This document shows, in pieces, positions 28,075 through 34,822 of a stretch of DNA of 64,000 nt. Origin of the DNA: a gamma proteobacterium symbiont of Stewartia floridana (lineage in GTDB: Bacteria; Pseudomonadota; Gammaproteobacteria; Chromatiales; Chromatiaceae). A program made the translations under genes and the position numbers. Every line of letters starts with the position of its first letter. Within the stretch, counting starts at the first letter, position 1. A model generated the notes under the pieces. The model ran no database searches and was not told where the DNA came from. It saw only the letters and a list, made by a program, of their open reading frames with translations. The stretch is taken from contig NAUB01000020.1 of assembly GCA_003676145.1 (NCBI GenBank), positions 62,001 to 126,000 on the forward strand, given 5' to 3'.

Positions 28075-28583
28075 GGTTCCGTTTTCCCGGTCTGGGGCTC
28101 AATCACCACCTGCACCCGCTGTTTACCCTGGACACTGCTGCCCGCCATGACCTGTGCATTGGCCCGGTTATAGACGATGCGGTCATTGCGGAAACTGTTC
28201 CCCCCCTGTTCGAGCAGGGCATCGTCGATCAGTAGCATCTCATTGCGATCGAGATGGATCTCAATGCGCTGTGCCTGACCCTGAACCTCGACACCATCGA
28301 CCTCCGGCAACTGACTGAATCTTGTCGGTTGACCCTCACTGATAATCTTTTCTGTTTTGCCGGCTGAGCGGTGAACCCAGAGACGATCCGCCCACAACTT
28401 CATGCTGCCCTGTACGATCGTCACATTGCCCTCATAGAGACTGATACCGGTAGACTCGTTGATGGAGAGACTGTCCGCTTCAAGCGACATCGGTTGACTA
28501 CGGTCGCTCTCCAGCCCCCAGGCCGGTATCGCAACCGCCATCAGCAGACTACAGATCAACCTTCTGCCTTTATTCAAATTCAT
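28071..28583 (-). CDS. lptA: LPS transport periplasmic protein LptA
   Basis: The 170-residue protein has a signal peptide (about residues 1-24, ending IPAWG) and the LptA/OstA repeat pattern, such as [20 protein letters not shown] and [20 protein letters not shown]. LptA forms the periplasmic bridge that carries LPS between LptC and LptD. It overlaps lptC by 14 bases upstream and lptB by 4 bases downstream. Confidence 0.95.
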   Translation of the reverse strand: MNLNKGRRLICSLLMAVAIPAWGLESDRSQPMSLEADSLSINESTGISLYEGNVTIVQGSMKLWADRLWVHRSAGKTEKIISEGQPTRFSQLPEVDGVEVQGQAQRIEIHLDRNEMLLIDDALLEQGGNSFRNDRIVYNRANAQVMAGSSVQGKQRVQVVIEPQTGKTEP

Positions 28584-29133
28584 AGTGCCCTCGCACTTGA
28601 CCGAGCAGCTTCAAGCGTGACGGTTCATCAAACCAGATCTGCATACCGACCGCCGACAGCCAATCCACTCCACTGTCGATTCTGACCGCCTCTGCGGTCT
28701 CCGCATATGACTCTTCCGCATGGATTGTCAGATCCTCGGTCTCAATCCGGTAAGGCGCAAACTCAGCTTTGCCTTCACGTTCGATCACCACTTGGCCCGG
28801 AAGAAAGAGCGTCTGCCGACGATGATCGGCGAGACCATTTTCACCGCGCATTTGCCAGGCAGGCTCATCGGCCCTGAATCGCTGCACCACCGGCTCGGAG
28901 AGCTCGGTGATACCGCGCTTCTCATAGTGGGTCATTCTGGGGGTTTTCAGGATCTGTAACAACTGCCCATGGTCATCATACTGTTTTACCAGCAGGTTGA
29001 CGGCATAGGTATCGGGGGTATCCCTAGCGAGCTCAGGTCGCTTGACCTCAGGCCGTCTCAATTCGTTCACCCACCAGGCCAAACTCAATACCAGTGCAAA
29101 CATCAACAACAGACCGAGCAGGCGCCTGTTCAA
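28570..29133 (-). CDS. lptC: LPS export protein LptC
   Basis: The 187-residue protein has one N-terminal membrane segment (about 5-23) and a periplasmic domain with the LptC/YrbK pattern. LptC accepts LPS from the LptBFG complex and hands it to LptA. The chosen start is a TTG at 29133, which keeps the positively charged NRR before the membrane helix and overlaps the kdsC stop; an in-frame ATG at 29103 would cut into the helix. Confidence 0.9.
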   Translation of the reverse strand: MNRRLLGLLLMFALVLSLAWWVNELRRPEVKRPELARDTPDTYAVNLLVKQYDDHGQLLQILKTPRMTHYEKRGITELSEPVVQRFRADEPAWQMRGENGLADHRRQTLFLPGQVVIEREGKAEFAPYRIETEDLTIHAEESYAETAEAVRIDSGVDWLSAVGMQIWFDEPSRLKLLGQVRGHYEFE

Positions 29134-29651
29134 AGATAGTGTTCCAGGCTTGACTGCAAGGTATCCTGAGCCTGCATGATCATTTCACACACATCTCTCG
29201 CGGCGCCCCGCCCGCCACCATGGGGAGTCTGCCAGTGGGCATGCTGAAGCACGAACGGATGAGCATCCTGTACCGCAATGGCCAATCCCACCCGACGCAT
29301 GATCGGCAGGTCAACAACATCATCGCCCACGTAGGCGATCTGTTCATCCGACAGCCCAAGCTTCTGCTTCAGCTCTTCATAGGCAGGCAGTTTCTCCAGC
29401 TTGCCCTGATAGACATACTCAATACCCAGACTCTCCATACGCAATCTCACCACTTCAGAAGTGCGGCCGGTGATGATGCCGATCACCACACCGGTGTACT
29501 GCAACATTTTCATGCCGTGCCCATCTCTTGAATGGAAGGCTTTATACTCCTGACCATCGTCACCGAGAAAAAGTCCACCATCGGTCAGTACACCGTCAAC
29601 ATCGAAGATCACCAGTTTGACCGCTTTGGCCTTCTCATGAATATCCTGCAT
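29130..29651 (-). CDS. kdsC: 3-deoxy-D-manno-octulosonate 8-phosphate phosphatase
   Basis: The 173-residue HAD-family enzyme removes phosphate from Kdo-8-phosphate. The first HAD motif VIFDVDGVLTDGG has the nucleophile Asp17 and Asp19, and YVGDDVVDLPIMRRVGLAIA is the last motif. It lacks a cap domain, typical of tetrameric KdsC. It lies between kdsD and lptC in the LPS cluster. Confidence 0.96.
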   Translation of the reverse strand: MQDIHEKAKAVKLVIFDVDGVLTDGGLFLGDDGQEYKAFHSRDGHGMKMLQYTGVVIGIITGRTSEVVRLRMESLGIEYVYQGKLEKLPAYEELKQKLGLSDEQIAYVGDDVVDLPIMRRVGLAIAVQDAHPFVLQHAHWQTPHGGGRGAARDVCEMIMQAQDTLQSSLEHYL

Positions 29652-29742
29652 CTTGCCCCCCTAAAGTTTAATTTTTATTCTGTGGCGCTATTTGTCGTAG
29701 TGGCGACTGAAAGCAAGCCATTCGGTCGCCGGATGAATCTCA

Positions 29743-30771
29743 CTACATTACGCCAGCCCTCAGCAGGTCATGCATATTGAACGCGCCAACCAGGCGTCGT
29801 TCACCATCCACAACCAGCAGGCCGTTGATTTTGTTCTCTTCCATCATCTGCAATGCCTCAGCCGCCAGCATCTCCGGTGGAACCTGTTTACAATCCCTGG
29901 TCATGACCTCTGCGACGCGCATCTTGTGGATGTCGATCGGCTGATTCAGGGTGCGTCGTAGATCGCCGTCGGTATAGACACCGACCAACTGCCCCTGCTG
30001 ATCGACCACCGCCGTCATCCCCAGGCCTTTCACGGACATCACCTCCAATGCCTCATGCAGACTGGCATCCTGGCTTACCCTGGGCAGCGCTTCTCCGCTA
30101 TGCATGATGTCAGCCACATGCAGCAACAACCGCCGACCCAGCGAGCCACCGGGATGGGACAGGGCAAAGTCCTTCGCCGTGAACCCTCTGGCCTGCAATA
30201 GAGCGACCGCCAGCGCATCCCCCATCACCAGCGCGGCCGTGGTACTGGAAGTCGGCGCCAGGCCGAGAGGACAGGCCTCCTTATCGACACTCACATCGAT
30301 ATGCACTTCCGACTCTTTGGCCAGGGTGGAGTGGGCTTTGCCGGTCATGGCAATCAAGGGTACACCGAGCCGCTTGAGCAGTGGCAGAATCACCAGCAGT
30401 TCGCCGGTCTCGCCGGAATTCGACAGGGCGAGCACCACATCGTCCGGTGTGATCATGCCCAGGTCTCCGTGACTGGCTTCCCCGGGGTGGACAAAAAACG
30501 CCGGGCTGCCGGTACTCGCCAGAGTCGCCGCCAGCTTGTTGCCGATATGTCCGGATTTACCCATGCCAATCACCACGATCCGTCCCCGGCAATGGAGCAG
30601 ATAGTGGCAGGCCTGGGCAAATCCATCGCCAAGCCGGGGAATCAGCGCTGAAACAGCAGCAGCCTCGGTCTCAATCACAGCCTGACCCAGCTCAATCATC
30701 TGGGCCATCTCTTGCTCGGTGGGCGTAGAGGATCTTTTCATCTGAACAGTATGTACGGTTTGATTTGACAT
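29743..30771 (-). CDS. kdsD: Arabinose-5-phosphate isomerase
   Basis: The 342-residue enzyme makes arabinose-5-phosphate, the first precursor of Kdo. It has an N-terminal SIS domain with VVIGMGKSGHIGNKLAATL and HPGEASHGDLGMI, and two C-terminal CBS domains (about 205-340). The start at 30771 lies one base after the antiporter stop; a later ATG at 30741 would also give a full SIS domain. A longer reading upstream would overlap the antiporter gene and is not supported. Confidence 0.95.
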   Translation of the reverse strand: MSNQTVHTVQMKRSSTPTEQEMAQMIELGQAVIETEAAAVSALIPRLGDGFAQACHYLLHCRGRIVVIGMGKSGHIGNKLAATLASTGSPAFFVHPGEASHGDLGMITPDDVVLALSNSGETGELLVILPLLKRLGVPLIAMTGKAHSTLAKESEVHIDVSVDKEACPLGLAPTSSTTAALVMGDALAVALLQARGFTAKDFALSHPGGSLGRRLLLHVADIMHSGEALPRVSQDASLHEALEVMSVKGLGMTAVVDQQGQLVGVYTDGDLRRTLNQPIDIHKMRVAEVMTRDCKQVPPEMLAAEALQMMEENKINGLLVVDGERRLVGAFNMHDLLRAGVM

Positions 30772-30772
30772 C

Positions 30773-31744
30773 TCAAAGTGGTACCACCACAGAGTAGAAC
30801 AGCCAGGACTGGTAGCCGATGAAACAGAGCAGCAATCCCAACCCTTCAATTCGATTGATCCGCCCCGGTTTACCAAAACCGTAGCCCATCAGGAAAAGGA
30901 ACAGGGTAAGACCGAACATCACCGGCAGATCCCGGGTCAGCACGAAGGGGGAGAAGGCACCAGGCGCCACCAGGCCGGGAATACTCAGGACAGCCAACAT
31001 ATTATATAGGTTTGAACCGATCACATTGCCGATGGCGATATCATCCTCACCCTTCATCGCACTGGTGATACTGGCGGCAAGTTCCGGCAGGCTGGTGCCG
31101 ATCGCCACGATCGTCAGACCGATCACCACATCGCTGACGCCAAGGGCCACCGCCACATTGGTCGCACCCCACACCAGCACCCTGGAGCTGATCAACAGCA
31201 GAATCAGCCCGCCAATCAGAAGCATCAACGCTTTTTGGTTCGGCACATCATGGGGGATCTCCGCATCGTACTCGCCAGCAATCGGGTCTGCCTCGCCGGT
31301 TTTGGCGGTATAGATCATCCAACCGAACACCCCGACCAGCAAGACCAGCAGAATCGCCCCATCCAGCAGGCCCAGCTCCCCATCCAGCATCAGCAGAATA
31401 CAGATCACCGTCACCCCGAGGAGAATTGGATACTCCCGCTTCAGCACACTGGAGTGGACAGAGAGAGGGATTACCAGGGCGGTTACCCCAAGAATCAGAC
31501 CGATATTGGCGATATTCGAACCGACTGCGTTACCGATCGCCAGCCCCGGATTGCCATTCACGGCCGCCATTACCGAGACCAGTACTTCCGGAGCTGAGGT
31601 GCCGAAGCCAACCACCGTAAGGCCGATCAGCATGGGAGAAACGCCCAGATTGTCTGCCAATGCGGCAGCACCGCTGATAAACCGGTCTGCGCTCCAAACC
31701 AGAACAACCAGGCCTAATAGAATAGAGAGACTGTACAGCAACAT
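30773..31744 (-). CDS. yrbG: Calcium/sodium antiporter, YrbG type
   Basis: The 323-residue inner-membrane protein has two inverted repeats, each with an alpha motif: GFGTSAPEVLVSV in the first and AIGTSLPELAASI in the second, followed by GNVIGSNLYNM. About ten membrane segments are visible, with a hydrophilic loop near residues 148-165. The family exchanges Ca2+ for Na+ or K+. yrbG precedes kdsD in E. coli as well. This is the first gene of the leftward kds/lpt cluster. Confidence 0.93.
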   Translation of the reverse strand: MLLYSLSILLGLVVLVWSADRFISGAAALADNLGVSPMLIGLTVVGFGTSAPEVLVSVMAAVNGNPGLAIGNAVGSNIANIGLILGVTALVIPLSVHSSVLKREYPILLGVTVICILLMLDGELGLLDGAILLVLLVGVFGWMIYTAKTGEADPIAGEYDAEIPHDVPNQKALMLLIGGLILLLISSRVLVWGATNVAVALGVSDVVIGLTIVAIGTSLPELAASITSAMKGEDDIAIGNVIGSNLYNMLAVLSIPGLVAPGAFSPFVLTRDLPVMFGLTLFLFLMGYGFGKPGRINRIEGLGLLLCFIGYQSWLFYSVVVPL

Positions 31745-31915
31745 GAATCAGGGCCTTTCCACACCTATCGATAGACTTGCACCACAATCAGCGCCACACC
31801 GGGTCAATCGTCGTTCTCGTGGAATCACCAAACCTCTCTCTCCTCGCGCTTCGATTGGCGCTCTATTTCAAACACAACGGGGTCAACTGGATTGGTGATA
31901 TCAGACCCTGATGCT

Positions 31916-31942
31916 TTTAATCCATCAACCAAACAGCGTTAT
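31916..31942 (-). promoter_or_regulatory. Shared upstream element, copy B (before yrbG)
   Basis: On the minus strand this reads ATAACGCTGTTT, five bases, then ATGGATTAAA, matching copy A upstream of rpoN in 12 plus 10 conserved bases. It lies about 170 bases upstream of the antiporter start. The rest of 31745-32040 shows no gene. Confidence 0.4.
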
Positions 31943-32046
31943 CGGCATTCACCCACACTCCAATGGATAGCCGGCGGTATCCCGATAGCGTCAACAAGAA
32001 AATAATCAAAGGGTTGAGATGATAGCAGAAAGCCAATAGAAGATGC

Positions 32047-32075
32047 TTGACAATTATATCGGTATATTAGATAAT
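32047..32075 (+). promoter_or_regulatory. Strong sigma-70 promoter of a small RNA
   Basis: A perfect -35 box TTGACA (32047-32052) and GATAAT (32070-32075, 5 of 6) are separated by exactly 17 bases. This is one of the closest consensus promoters in the window. No open reading frame follows within 80 bases; instead a terminator lies 57 bases downstream of the -10. Confidence 0.8.
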
Positions 32076-32081
32076 TCCAAC

Positions 32082-32162
32082 ATACTGATACATCATGTTT
32101 CAGTTATCCTCCTTTGGTGGTATATTCATTCAGCGCAACAACCTCTGTTGCGCTTTTTTTTT
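32082..32162 (+). ncRNA. Candidate small RNA with anti-Shine-Dalgarno-like motif
   Basis: The consensus promoter at 32047-32075 would start an RNA near 32082, and a perfect terminator ends it near 32162, giving about 81 nucleotides. No start codon with a ribosome binding site is present. The middle has CCUCCUU at 32108-32114, the exact complement of the Shine-Dalgarno sequence AAGGAGG, in a weak hairpin CCUCC-UUU-GGUGG. A 5' hairpin ACUGA...UCAGU is also possible. An sRNA that pairs with ribosome binding sites is the favoured reading. An attenuated leader of rplM is the main alternative, but rplM has its own promoter downstream. Confidence 0.65.
32132..32162 (+). terminator. Rho-independent terminator of the small RNA
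   Basis: A perfect 9-base stem AGCGCAACA / TGTTGCGCT with the 5-base loop ACCTC is followed by a run of nine T ending at 32162. The T-run makes it directional for the plus strand. Confidence 0.92.
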
Positions 32163-32232
32163 GCCTGACGGCGAACTATTGGGTTGCCGGGTCAATAACC
32201 ACCCCCGGGTTTCCAGGATCATGAAATAGTCC

Positions 32233-32261
32233 TTGTGCCAACCCATAGGATCATGTATTAT
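32233..32261 (+). promoter_or_regulatory. Putative rplM-rpsI promoter
   Basis: TTGTGC (32233-32238) and TATTAT (32256-32261) are spaced by 17 bases, matching 4 and 5 of 6 consensus positions. Transcription would begin near 32268, about 42 bases before the rplM start codon. Confidence 0.6.
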
Positions 32262-32309
32262 CCGCCGTCTTTTTCGAAGCACAATAGTTCTCCATTGGAG
32301 CGACATCGG

Positions 32310-32738
32310 ATGACTACTTTAAGCGCAAAGCCGGCTGAGGTCCGCCGCAATTGGTACCTAGTGGATGCAACAGACAAGACCCTGGGTCGTCTGTCCACCG
32401 AGATTGCACGACGTCTGCGCGGCAAGCATAAACCGGAATATACACCTCACGTGGATACCGGCGATTACATCGTCGTGGTCAACGCAGAGAAGATTCGGGT
32501 TACCGGCAACAAAATGTCCGACAAGATGTATTACCACCACACTGGTTATGTCGGCAACATGAAATCCATCAGCCTGGACAAACTGCTGCAGAAAGCACCT
32601 GAGCGTGCCATCGAGCATGCGGTCAAAGGCATGATGCCGAAAAACCCACTGGGGCGCACCATGTTCAAGAAGCTGCGCGTCTTCGCCGGCCCTGAGCACA
32701 GCCATCAGGCACAGCAACCTCAGCCCCTGGATATTTAA
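32310..32738 (+). CDS. rplM: Ribosomal protein L13
   Basis: The 142-residue 50S protein L13 shows [19 protein letters not shown], the [20 protein letters not shown] block and [10 protein letters not shown]. The ATG at 32310 is preceded by GGAG at a spacing of 9; an earlier in-frame ATG at 32235 is not supported. rpsI follows 17 bases later, the standard rplM-rpsI operon. Confidence 0.98.
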   Translation: MTTLSAKPAEVRRNWYLVDATDKTLGRLSTEIARRLRGKHKPEYTPHVDTGDYIVVVNAEKIRVTGNKMSDKMYYHHTGYVGNMKSISLDKLLQKAPERAIEHAVKGMMPKNPLGRTMFKKLRVFAGPEHSHQAQQPQPLDI

Positions 32739-32755
32739 AGCAAGAGTTTAAGACC

Positions 32756-33145
32756 ATGGCAGACACCCATATCACAACCGGACGCCGTAAGAGTTCCACT
32801 GCACGTGTCTTTTTGACCACCGGCAGCGGCAACATCACCGTCAACAACCGTCCGCTGGACGAATACTTCGGTCGCGAAACCGCCCGCATGGTGGTACGTC
32901 AACCGCTGGAGTCCACCGAGACCCTCGACAAGGTTGACATCAAAGTCACGGTCAGAGGTGGTGGCACCACCGGTCAGGCCGGCGCCATCCGTCACGGTAT
33001 CTCCCGTGCACTGGACGCCTATGACGAGTCACTGCATGGCGTGCTGCGCAAATCAGGCTTCCTGACCCGCGATGCCCGTGCCGTAGAGCGTAAGAAAGTC
33101 GGTCTGCACAAAGCCCGTAAGCGTCCTCAATTCTCCAAACGTTAA
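32756..33145 (+). CDS. rpsI: Ribosomal protein S9
   Basis: The 129-residue 30S protein S9 has [31 protein letters not shown] and the C-terminal tail [18 protein letters not shown], whose last basic residues reach the P-site tRNA. It forms an operon with rplM. The tRNA-Gln gene begins 47 bases after the stop. Confidence 0.98.
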   Translation: MADTHITTGRRKSSTARVFLTTGSGNITVNNRPLDEYFGRETARMVVRQPLESTETLDKVDIKVTVRGGGTTGQAGAIRHGISRALDAYDESLHGVLRKSGFLTRDARAVERKKVGLHKARKRPQFSKR

Positions 33146-33192
33146 GTCTGGCCTGTGTTGCGGACGATTTCGTCCTGCACCAGGTCTGCAAC

Positions 33193-33266
33193 TGGGGATT
33201 CGTCTAATGGCAGGACAACGGACTCTGACTCCGTATGTGGAGGTTCGAATCCTCCATCCCCAGCCA
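33193..33266 (+). tRNA. glnU: tRNA-Gln (anticodon CTG)
   Basis: The acceptor stem TGGGGAT pairs perfectly with ATCCCCA, with discriminator G and an encoded CCA end. The D arm is GTC...GAC. The anticodon arm is ACGGA-CTCTGAC-TCCGT, which puts CTG in the anticodon and reads CAG (glutamine). The T arm is GGAGG-TTCGAAT-CCTCC. A terminator follows at 33273. The 3' end of this gene is copied in the repeat array behind it. Confidence 0.95.
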
Positions 33267-33353
33267 ACGCTAAAAAAAGCCCGCCATTGTGCGGGCTTTT
33301 TTAGTTCTTGCTAAAACTACCCCGGATGGAGGATTTGAACCGATCAGAGGTTC
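33248..33353. repeat. tRNA-end repeat, unit 1 (overlaps tRNA-Gln)
   Basis: This 106-base unit begins in the T arm of the tRNA-Gln gene, runs through the CCA end and terminator, and ends with GGATGGAGGATTTGAACC (33324-33341). That segment is an inverted copy of the tRNA T arm and acceptor with one mismatch. The unit is repeated at 33423-33527 with about seven differences. Confidence 0.9.
33273..33302 (+). terminator. Terminator of tRNA-Gln
   Basis: An A-run, the stem AGCCCGC / GCGGGCT and a T-run form a classic rho-independent terminator. Because the stem is flanked by A and T runs it can work in both directions. Confidence 0.92.
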
Positions 33354-33422
33354 GACGACCGAGCACAGCGAGGGCGAGCAGCTTCAGCTGACCCCGCAGG
33401 GGCGAGGCCTGAAAGGCCGAGT
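33354..33422. repeat. Spacer with three consecutive mini-hairpins
   Basis: Between the two tRNA-end units lie three short perfect hairpins in a row: CAGCT-TC-AGCTG, CCCC-GCA-GGGG and GGCCT-GAA-AGGCC, joined by GCGAG-like linkers. An open reading frame runs across it but has no coding features. The structure suggests a folded RNA or DNA element linked to the repeat. Confidence 0.6.
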
Positions 33423-33527
33423 AATCCTCCATCCCCAGCCAACGCAAAAAAAGCCCACCAATGTGTGGGCTTTTTTAGTTATTGCTAAGACCACCCCGGA
33501 TGGAGGATTTGAACCGATCAGAGGTTC
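33423..33527. repeat. tRNA-end repeat, unit 2
   Basis: This direct copy of 33248-33353 has about 93 percent identity. It keeps the tRNA 3' end with CCA, a terminator (33444-33476) and the inverted T-arm segment. The terminator stem differs by a G-C to A-T change in which both partners changed, so the hairpin is preserved. The 5' part of the tRNA is absent, so no second tRNA is encoded. Confidence 0.9.
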
Positions 33528-33603
33528 AACATGAGAGCAGCAAAGAGAGAGCGAAATCAATTAGCCACCCTCGACAGGAGCAACTTAGCAGTGAGCCAAA
33601 AGG

Positions 33604-34023
33604 CTACTCTGTAAAAGGATTAACTACCCGTACACCGGTTTTGAAAAAATCTTTGTCGTTCCGGGTGACAACCGTCAAATCATAGATCAACGCTGTGGCG
33701 GCTATCTGCTTATCCAAAGCATTTTCCGGATGGGGTACTCTCAAGCGCCCCCAAAGCTGCGCCGTATCGTGATTGATATCGAGAATCTGATCCTGGTACT
33801 CCATCAACAAGTTATCCAGCCACTCCTCCAGCCTGTCTGCCTGAAGAAGATCCCCACGATGGCGGATGAGTTCAACCCCACGACGCAACTCTCCGATAGT
33901 AATAACTGAAATGAAAATCTGCGTATCATCCTCGATCACACGCTCAAAAAACGCCTGCACCCCTCGATTCGACTTCGACTTTTTGCGTACTTCACTGATG
34001 ACATTGGTATCAACCAAATACAT
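33604..34023 (-). CDS. PIN-domain toxin, VapC/FitB type
   Basis: The 139-residue protein is a PIN-domain nuclease. The acidic residues are seen in YLVDTNVISEV (Asp5), ITIGELRRGVE, ALDKQIAATAL and VTRNDKDF. VapC toxins cleave specific tRNAs or rRNA. The ATG at 34023 overlaps the antitoxin stop by 14 bases, the usual coupled arrangement. It lies directly behind the tRNA-Gln repeat array, which suggests an acquired module at a tRNA site. Confidence 0.9.
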   Translation of the reverse strand: MYLVDTNVISEVRKKSKSNRGVQAFFERVIEDDTQIFISVITIGELRRGVELIRHRGDLLQADRLEEWLDNLLMEYQDQILDINHDTAQLWGRLRVPHPENALDKQIAATALIYDLTVVTRNDKDFFKTGVRVVNPFTE

Positions 34024-34246
34024 GGTCGTTACCCGATCGCTCATCGACTCGCTCGAAATCCTCATCCTCCCCAACATCAGGCATGTTTTTAAGCGCTTCC
34101 GTAAAACTCTTAGCCTTCGGCTTTAATAATAAGGCTTCCAGTAGGGCACGATGCTCAGCCTCTGCGCTTCGACCATGTCGTGCTGCACGCTGCTTGAGTG
34201 CATCGACAATGCTTTGATCCAGGTTTCTAACCACAAGACTAGCCAT
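34010..34246 (-). CDS. Ribbon-helix-helix antitoxin, FitA/VapB type
   Basis: The 78-residue protein begins MASLVVRNLDQSIVDALKQR, a FitA-type ribbon-helix-helix that binds DNA, followed by an acidic C-terminal half expected to inhibit the toxin. GGAGG sits 8 bases before the ATG at 34246. Overlap with the toxin gene supports one operon, probably self-repressed. Confidence 0.9.
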   Translation of the reverse strand: MASLVVRNLDQSIVDALKQRAARHGRSAEAEHRALLEALLLKPKAKSFTEALKNMPDVGEDEDFERVDERSGNDHVFG

Positions 34247-34405
34247 AACATGTTCCTCCTTGTCTGGATTCGATTTGATAGCAATGATAGCATTCGTATG
34301 CAATCATTGATAGCACTGAATAGAGCACCGATCCAGAGAGATCGAGAGAGAAAGGAAAAACAGACCAAATGGGGCTCCCAACGCCTTCTATCTACTCCAG
34401 GCTCA

Positions 34406-34822
34406 TCAACTCCTACTCTCAGCCTCATAGGCCACCACCGGTGGGTGATAGATGATCTGTACCACCACACCATCCGGGTCGTAACAGTAGAAGCTTCTCG
34501 CCCCATCCCGATGGGTGCGCGGCTCATTTCGCATTCTGACCCCATGGGCACTGAGGAACTCAAACCACTCATCCACCGCTTCGGGGGTGGCCAGAAAGAA
34601 TCCGATATGATCGAGACGCTGGGCCACCTCATCGAACTGCTCTGCCGCACTCTTGTGGAGTGCCAGATTGTCCGGCCCGGAACTGAGATAGAGATTATCC
34701 GGGTCCGGACGCCACTCGATCCCCATCCCCAGCAGCTCCACATAGAAATGCTCGCTGCTCGCCATATCCCTCACATTCAGCGCCACGTGGCGCATCCCCA
34801 TATGACTCCCCGGTCTGTTCAT
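34406..34822 (-). CDS. VOC-superfamily (glyoxalase-like) protein
   Basis: The 138-residue protein has the paired beta-alpha-beta-beta-beta pattern of the vicinal oxygen chelate superfamily: MGMRHVALNVRDMASSEHFY at the start, LDHIGFFLATPEAVDEWF in the second half and FYCYDPDGVVVQIIYHP near the end. Metal ligands His12, His72 and a late Glu or Gln position are plausible, but the substrate is unknown. Its start overlaps the end of the DUF885 gene by 4 bases, so both probably share a transcript. Confidence 0.8.
   Translation of the reverse strand: MNRPGSHMGMRHVALNVRDMASSEHFYVELLGMGIEWRPDPDNLYLSSGPDNLALHKSAAEQFDEVAQRLDHIGFFLATPEAVDEWFEFLSAHGVRMRNEPRTHRDGARSFYCYDPDGVVVQIIYHPPVVAYEAESRS

Noticed and set aside
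33423-33445. Second tRNA gene
   Set aside because: Only the 3' end is present; the D arm and anticodon arm are missing.
33248-33527. CRISPR array
   Set aside because: Only two long units of about 105 bases with tRNA and terminator content; no short regular repeats or cas genes.
33289-33534. Open reading frame of 81 codons across the tRNA-end repeats
   Set aside because: It reads through tRNA ends, terminators and inverted repeats, and the repeated peptide simply mirrors the DNA repeat. No ribosome binding site.
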